Assembly (NCBI GenBank): GCA_037176845.1
Contig: JAYKXP010000345.1
Coordinates: forward strand, 1-24,108
Source of the DNA: Paramarasmius palmivorus
Lineage: Eukaryota > Basidiomycota > Agaricomycetes > Agaricales > Marasmiaceae
DNA length: 24,108 nt
Direction of reading: 5' to 3'
A program made the translations under genes and the position numbers. The notes under the pieces are model-generated. The model did no database searches. It had not been told where the DNA came from and saw nothing but the letters and a program-made list of their open reading frames with translations. Positions 19,244 to 24,108 of this stretch are shown here, in pieces. Each line of letters starts with the position of its first letter. Positions within the stretch are counted from its first letter, which is position 1.

Positions 19244-21607
19244 ATGGCTTCACCACTTGCAGGCGGTTCCACCCCACGTCTCAACGACTCGGACAAGGCG
19301 GAGAAGGCAGAAATCGAGCAAATTGAACGCACGCAGACCGAGCCCATCGCAGGTGCATGGGCTTCAGATGGGGTCCGTGACGTTGAGCAGAAACGTCCTG
19401 GCTTTCTGGGATTCTTTCTCAAGAAAGACCCGTCTCCAGAGTTTGTTGCTGATGTAGCCAAGATGAACGAGACAGAACTGGACCTCAAGGAGGTGAGGAG
19501 AATTGAGAGGAAGATTGACTGGTTGATTATGCCCTCGCTGGCTATTTGTTACATGGTGAGTCGTTCCTGACCTCGATCGTGTGGTTTTCATGTCACTGAC
19601 TACTCCTAGTTCTATTACGTGTATGTCCGAGAGCTTCTTAACACCGTCTTGAAGTCTGATGGATTACTGAGACTTTAGAGATAAGACCACGCTTTCCTAC
19701 GCTGCTATCTTCGGGAGTCAGTGTCGTTACTTGTGTAACATCCCATTTGTTAACATCTCCTTCAGTTAAAAAGGATCTCAAGCTACAAGATAATGAATAT
19801 GTGAGTGTGCCACCTGCTCTTACACGAGGGCTGTGGCTGAAGCAACTTCCAGAGTTGGCTATCCAGTCTATTCTATTGTATGTTTGCGTCCTGCATTCTG
19901 TGGTACTCCTCACTCACCAGAAGCCTTCGTTCTCAGTCGGATGGCTAGCATGGGCGCTCCCTACCAACTTACTGATGCAAAAGTTTCCCCTGAACAAGTA
20001 CCTCGCCGCCAACGTAAGCCATTTGTACACTTTGCATTTCAACAACTGAGCTTGTAACACAGATATTCATGTGGGGTGTTCTTCTCATGTGTCAAGCAGC
20101 GTCGCGAAACTTCACCGAACTTGCCGTGCTTCGTATTCTGTCCGGGGCCGCTGAAGCGACAGCAGACCCGGCTTTTGTTCTCATAACGGCGACATGGTAC
20201 ACGAGGAAGCAGCAACCAACCCGGATAGGCTATTGGTATCTGTGGGTAACCTTCCTTGATGATGTACTCGGTTCTCAAGGGACCTTTGCAGAGCGAACGG
20301 ATTGGGAATTGCTCTAGGTGGCCTCTTTGGCTATGCTATTGGACATGTACGCGTATTGACCACTCTTATCCTCTTCATAGTACTGATGTCGTATCCTAGA
20401 TTAAAGGTATTTCTTTCCGACTTATGTTCCGCGAGCGTTGTATAACCAGCTTTCAGGCGCTCTACCCTCCTGGAAGTACGAGTTCATTATCATCGGTGCC
20501 TTGTGCTCGGCATGGTCGATATTCTTATTCATCTTCGTACCCGACTCGCCATACCATACACATTGGTTCACCCGAACGGAGCGTTTGATGATTGTCAGTA
20601 GGAAGAAGGATGACCAAAACATTGGAGAAACTCGGAAGTCAGTCCTTTTCCGAGCGTGCCATGATATGCCAGATCACTGACGTCGCCATGTAGGTTCCAG
20701 CCGAGCCAGGCTTTGGAAGCGTTTATGGACATCAAGACATACCTATTTTTCCTATTCGGGTTCACTGCAAACGTTCCAAATGGCGGGACTTCCAACTTGT
20801 AAGCGGACATTGTCTCTTGATGTCAGTTTGTTGATGAGCTTCACGACTCTATGCAGCGGTACACTCATCGTGAAAGGATTCGGTTTCAACACTCTGGAAA
20901 CCACTTTGATGCAGATTCCCTATGGTTTCGTCATCGTTGCCTTCATCCTGGCTGCCATCTTCTTGAACCACAAGCTCCCAAAGGGATATCGAACATACCT
21001 CATGGCGGCAACCAATGCCCCGACAGTCGTTGGATTCGCGATGATTGCCTGGTGTAAAGGAACGCCTGCCAGGTTGGCGGGTTACTGTGAGTAATCCTAT
21101 CTCGATGATAATTACCCTCTTGTTGATTTACCGTGCGTAGGGTTGACTGGCGCCTCTAACGCGACTTTTGTGTTGGGGCTGTCGCTTGTATCCGGTAATG
21201 TCGGAGGACACACTAAGAAAGCTATTGCAAGTGCAGCAGTGTTCTTGGGTGTTGCAGCTGGGTGAGTATCCTCTTTGATATCCGACTCATTCTTACCATT
21301 CCACAGCAATATCGTTGGACCTTTCCTCTTTTTCGACCGAGAGGCGCCCACATATTTCACAGGTGTTATAGCTTGCCTCGTCTCCCGTGCCTTAGAGGTA
21401 AGCAGAGAATACCTCATTCTACCTTGGGCAAGATCACCAATGTGTTCATAGATCGTGGTTATTCTTCTCCTACGTGCCGTCTTTGTTATCGGCAACAAAC
21501 GACGGGATAAAGCTGTGGCTGAAGGCAGGGTCGAATATGACGCCAACCGGACCGGTTTGGAGGACCTTTCTGACTGGAAGAATCCTGCTTTCCGCTACAT
21601 CACATAG
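19244..21607 (+). CDS. MFS permease, ACS/Dal5 family (allantoate/vitamin-type)
   Basis: Fifteen exons rebuild an intact 540 aa protein, including micro-exons of 11 nt (19610-19620) and 7 nt (20400-20406); two donors are GTCAGT instead of GTAAGT or GTGAGT. A charged cytosolic N-terminus of about 95 residues leads to IDWLIMPSLAICYM, then the family signature DKTTLSYAAIFG in helix 1-2, WLAWALPTNLLMQKFP, and SGAAEATADPAF, which matches the loop of Dal5-like carriers. Further matches are the GALPSWKYEF block, the central loop, ASNATFVLGLSLVSGNVGGHTKK, and the C-terminal LSDWKNPAFRY. This anion:cation symporter family imports allantoate, nicotinate, pantothenate, biotin and similar acids by proton symport at the plasma membrane. 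The substrate cannot be read from the sequence. It is transcribed away from the pump gene. Confidence 0.94.
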
Positions 21608-22019
21608 AGGGCTTCTGCTCGTATTCTACTCGGGAGATAGTTTTTCTTGTACAACATCATTCAGTGATTCTCCTCAATTCGAGATTGAAAAGCCAATAGT
21701 CGCGATTCATTGGAGTGACAAAAATCAGGATTGGCGTCGGCTCTCCGTGACCGGGTTTATTCGGACAACCGTCAGAACGTCTTCAAGCTCCGTGTATACA
21801 TCATAGAGCTACAATGCCTAAATTCCCCTCATATAGTAGCATAGCGTAGACTAGCATTGAACCTAATATGTGCAAAAGTTATTTTTTCAGATGTTTTTTT
21901 CGGAGCAATGACAGTGACATGCGCTGGCATCACGTCGTTGCATACATAATCACCAGCTACCACCTCTTGTTTCCTAACCACCACCATCTAACTACCGTAG
22001 CTCAGTCTACGTGTTCATC
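21608..22019. other. Intergenic between permease and KGD1 relic
   Basis: 412 bp with no supported gene. It should hold the permease 3' UTR and the former promoter of the E1 relic. Short Thr/Ser-rich frames here show no homology. Confidence 0.5.
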
Positions 22020-24108
22020 ATGTTCTCAAGGCAAGTCCTTCGACGTCTCCCAGTTCCTGTCAGGTCTAGGTCTGGGCTCGTCGTCCTCCTTCTCCCCATA
22101 TCCATTCTCTCGCGTGCAGGCCCGACGTGTTATGGCAACTGCTGCCAAAGCACCTTCCCGCAAACGACATTTTTTTGCAAACGGCACAAATGCTTATTAT
22201 GCAGAAGAGATGTACAAGTGCTGGAGAGAAGACCCCCAAATCAGTTCATCCCTCTTGGAATGCCCTACTTCGGGTATGGATAAAGGCCTCTCAAGTGCTC
22301 AGGCTTTCCAGCCTCCCCAGCTTGGTTGTCACCTCCTGCGGATGGTGCACCAGCGTTACATGGCTACATCTGGCGGAGCTGAATTGGATGTCCCATCTCA
22401 AAGTACGTTTTGCACTCTTTTGAAAATGACTCGATACTAATACCGTGTAGGCCAACTCCTCGTCCGAGCATAACCAGTTGTGGTGGCCACCACGTTGCCG
22501 AACTCGATCCCTTTGGAAATTCTCGATACCGACCTCAGCAGATGTTCGTCCACCCGAACTCGAATTAAGCCGGTACGGCTTCACGGAACGCGACCTTGAC
22601 AAGGACATCACTCTTGGTACCCGGTAATTCCCTCTTTCGCTACAGAAGACCGTCGCAACGATGAAACTCGGAGAGATCATCAAACTTCTCAAACGTATCT
22701 ACTGCGGTGCTGTGTGGAATCCAGTACGTCCACATCCGGATAAAGAACAGTGCGATTGGTATCCGGGAGCGCGTTGAGATACCTAAACCCATGGAACTAC
22801 CCCGTCGAGGAGAAGAGGATGATTTTTGGATAGGTTGATTTGGTCAGAGGTTTCGAGAAATTCATCGCTTCCAAGTACCCACGATAAGCGTTTCGGTCAC
22901 GAAGGTTAGTGAAGCTCTCATAACCGTATGAAGGCTCTCATTGACCGGTCCGTCGAGAATGGGTGTCAAGCAATAAAACACGATGGGTAATGCCCTCATC
23001 GTGGACGTCTCAATGTCTTGGCCAACGTCATTCGTAAACCCATCGAGGCCATTCTCAACGTGCGTTCAGTGGTGCAGAGGACGACGAACCTGCCGGAGAT
23101 GTCAAGTACCATCTTGGAGCGAACTATGTTTGTCTACTCCCTCTGGAAAGAAGGTCTCCCCCACCTGGTCCCCCCCACTCGTTGCGAACCGTCGCATTTG
23201 GAAGCAAGGACCCGGTTGTGTTGGGAAAGACTAGGGGCCATCCAGCACTTTGAAGGCGGACGATGTAAACCACACCACCGCATGGGGCGTTCCACCTTCA
23301 TGGTGATGCCGCTTTTGCCGGTCAAGGAGTGTCCCGTCTACGAAACCATGGGATTCCACAACCATTTCACTACGGTATCTGGCGGAACCATCACCTCATC
23401 GTCAACAACCAGATTGGTTCACCACGATCCCAGAATTACTCTCGTTTACTCCCCTACCCATGCCGATATCGCAAGAGTGCGATCGATGCACCATCTTCCA
23501 CGTTCAACGGCGATAATGTGGAAGCCGTGAACTTTGTGTGTCAGTTGGCAGCGGATTACAGGGCCAAGTTCAAGAAGATGTGGGTTATCGATATTGTCTG
23601 TTACAGGGACATGGACACAACGAGACCGACCATCCGATGTGTTAACCACCGAGGATGTACGTAGCCCAAAATCAAGAAGCCACTACAACCCTCACGCAGT
23701 ACAGCATATTCTTGGTTGGACGAGAAAAATTCACCGAGAAGGAAATCGAGGGAACACAAAAAATGGTATGGGAATGTTGGAGAAGGCCGCTGCAGCGCCA
23801 AGGACTATGTTCCTACGTCAAAAAGAATGGCGAGGGCCTCTTGGCAAGGGTTCCCCTCGCCCGAAACAACTCGCAGATCAGACTTTTACCCACTCGTTTC
23901 GACTGGTACCTCTGAGGAAACACTCAAGCGAGTTGGAAAGGTCATTTACCTCGTATCCCGAGGGCTTCAACTGCCAATAACCACGCTAGGATTCCTCAAG
24001 ACGAGAGGGAAGACGGTTGAGGAAGGCGAGAATATCGACTGGAGTACATCCGAGGCATTGGCATTTGGAACACATGCGTGCTGGAGAAGATCCATGTCAG
24101 AGTCAGTG
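22020..24108 (+). pseudogene. KGD1: Decayed 2-oxoglutarate dehydrogenase E1 gene, runs off the window
   Basis: Blocks of the mitochondrial E1 subunit (2-oxoglutarate decarboxylase of the TCA cycle) appear in the right order but in changing frames. They are a basic N-terminus (MFSRQVLRRLPVPVRSRSG) like a presequence, [117 protein letters not shown] and VEEGENIDWS. An intron with donor GTACGT and an ACTAAT branch site survives at about 22402-22450. More than ten small indels plus stops separate these blocks, so no E1 protein can be made. The relic covers the N-terminal half and the start of the thiamine-diphosphate domain, then is cut by the window edge. A working KGD1 is expected elsewhere in the genome. 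Confidence 0.85.

Noticed and set aside
6080..21607. A secondary-metabolite cluster made of P450, oxoamine synthase and MFS permease
   Set aside because: The genes are interleaved with POP5, SDO1 and the PMR1-type pump, and no core synthase, tailoring partner or pathway regulator is present.
22020..24108. Transposon-derived ORFs at the right end
   Set aside because: The broken frames assemble into ordered E1 2-oxoglutarate dehydrogenase blocks; there is no transposase or reverse-transcriptase motif.

Overview
The window reads as nuclear DNA of a filamentous basidiomycete, most likely an agaricomycete. Genes are split by many 48-66 nt GT-AG introns, several with a visible CTRAY-like branch site. 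The proteins are eukaryotic and fungal in type: P450 monooxygenase, Golgi Ca2+/Mn2+ pump, Dal5-type permease, SBDS, POP5. I rebuilt exon structures by hand and checked that exon phases close. Eight genes are intact: two 6-TM proteins of 275 and 251 aa, a P450 of 506 aa, a 7-TM protein of 345 aa, a KAPA-synthase-like enzyme of 473 aa, POP5 of 159 aa, SDO1/SBDS of 249 aa and an MFS permease of 540 aa. I saw no tRNA, rRNA, CRISPR, transposase or LTR.

Layout. 455-3408 (+) is a tandem duplication of about 1.6 kb carrying two paralogous 6-TM genes, each with its own upstream region and TATA box. 3616-3765 is a decayed fragment of the KAPA-synthase gene that lies 8 kb downstream. 3.8-6.1 kb has no gene I can support. 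6080-10040 (-) carries a complete P450 followed by a complete GPCR-like 7-TM gene, both with TATA boxes. 10944-12433 (+) is an alpha-oxoamine synthase ending in SRL, a peroxisomal signal. 12691-14736 is a compact housekeeping block: POP5 (-) and SDO1 (+) share a 189 bp TATA-less promoter, and SDO1 converges on the pump gene with 64 bp between stop codons. 14736-18456 (-) is a PMR1-type Ca2+/Mn2+ ATPase whose frame is broken four times. 19244-21607 (+) is an intact ACS-family permease. 22020 to the right edge (+) is a heavily decayed copy of the 2-oxoglutarate dehydrogenase E1 gene.

How the genes fit together. POP5 (RNase P/MRP) and SDO1 (60S maturation) both serve ribosome and RNA biogenesis, so a shared promoter makes sense. 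The KAPA-synthase-like enzyme with its peroxisomal signal fits fungal biotin synthesis. The permease belongs to a family that includes vitamin transporters, but no direct link is shown. The P450, 7-TM and 6-TM genes are accessory genes of unknown substrate or ligand. The most unusual signals are the duplicated 6-TM pair with one strongly conserved exon, the KAPA-synthase relic beside it, and two large genes for normally important proteins (PMR1 and KGD1) broken next to intact neighbours.
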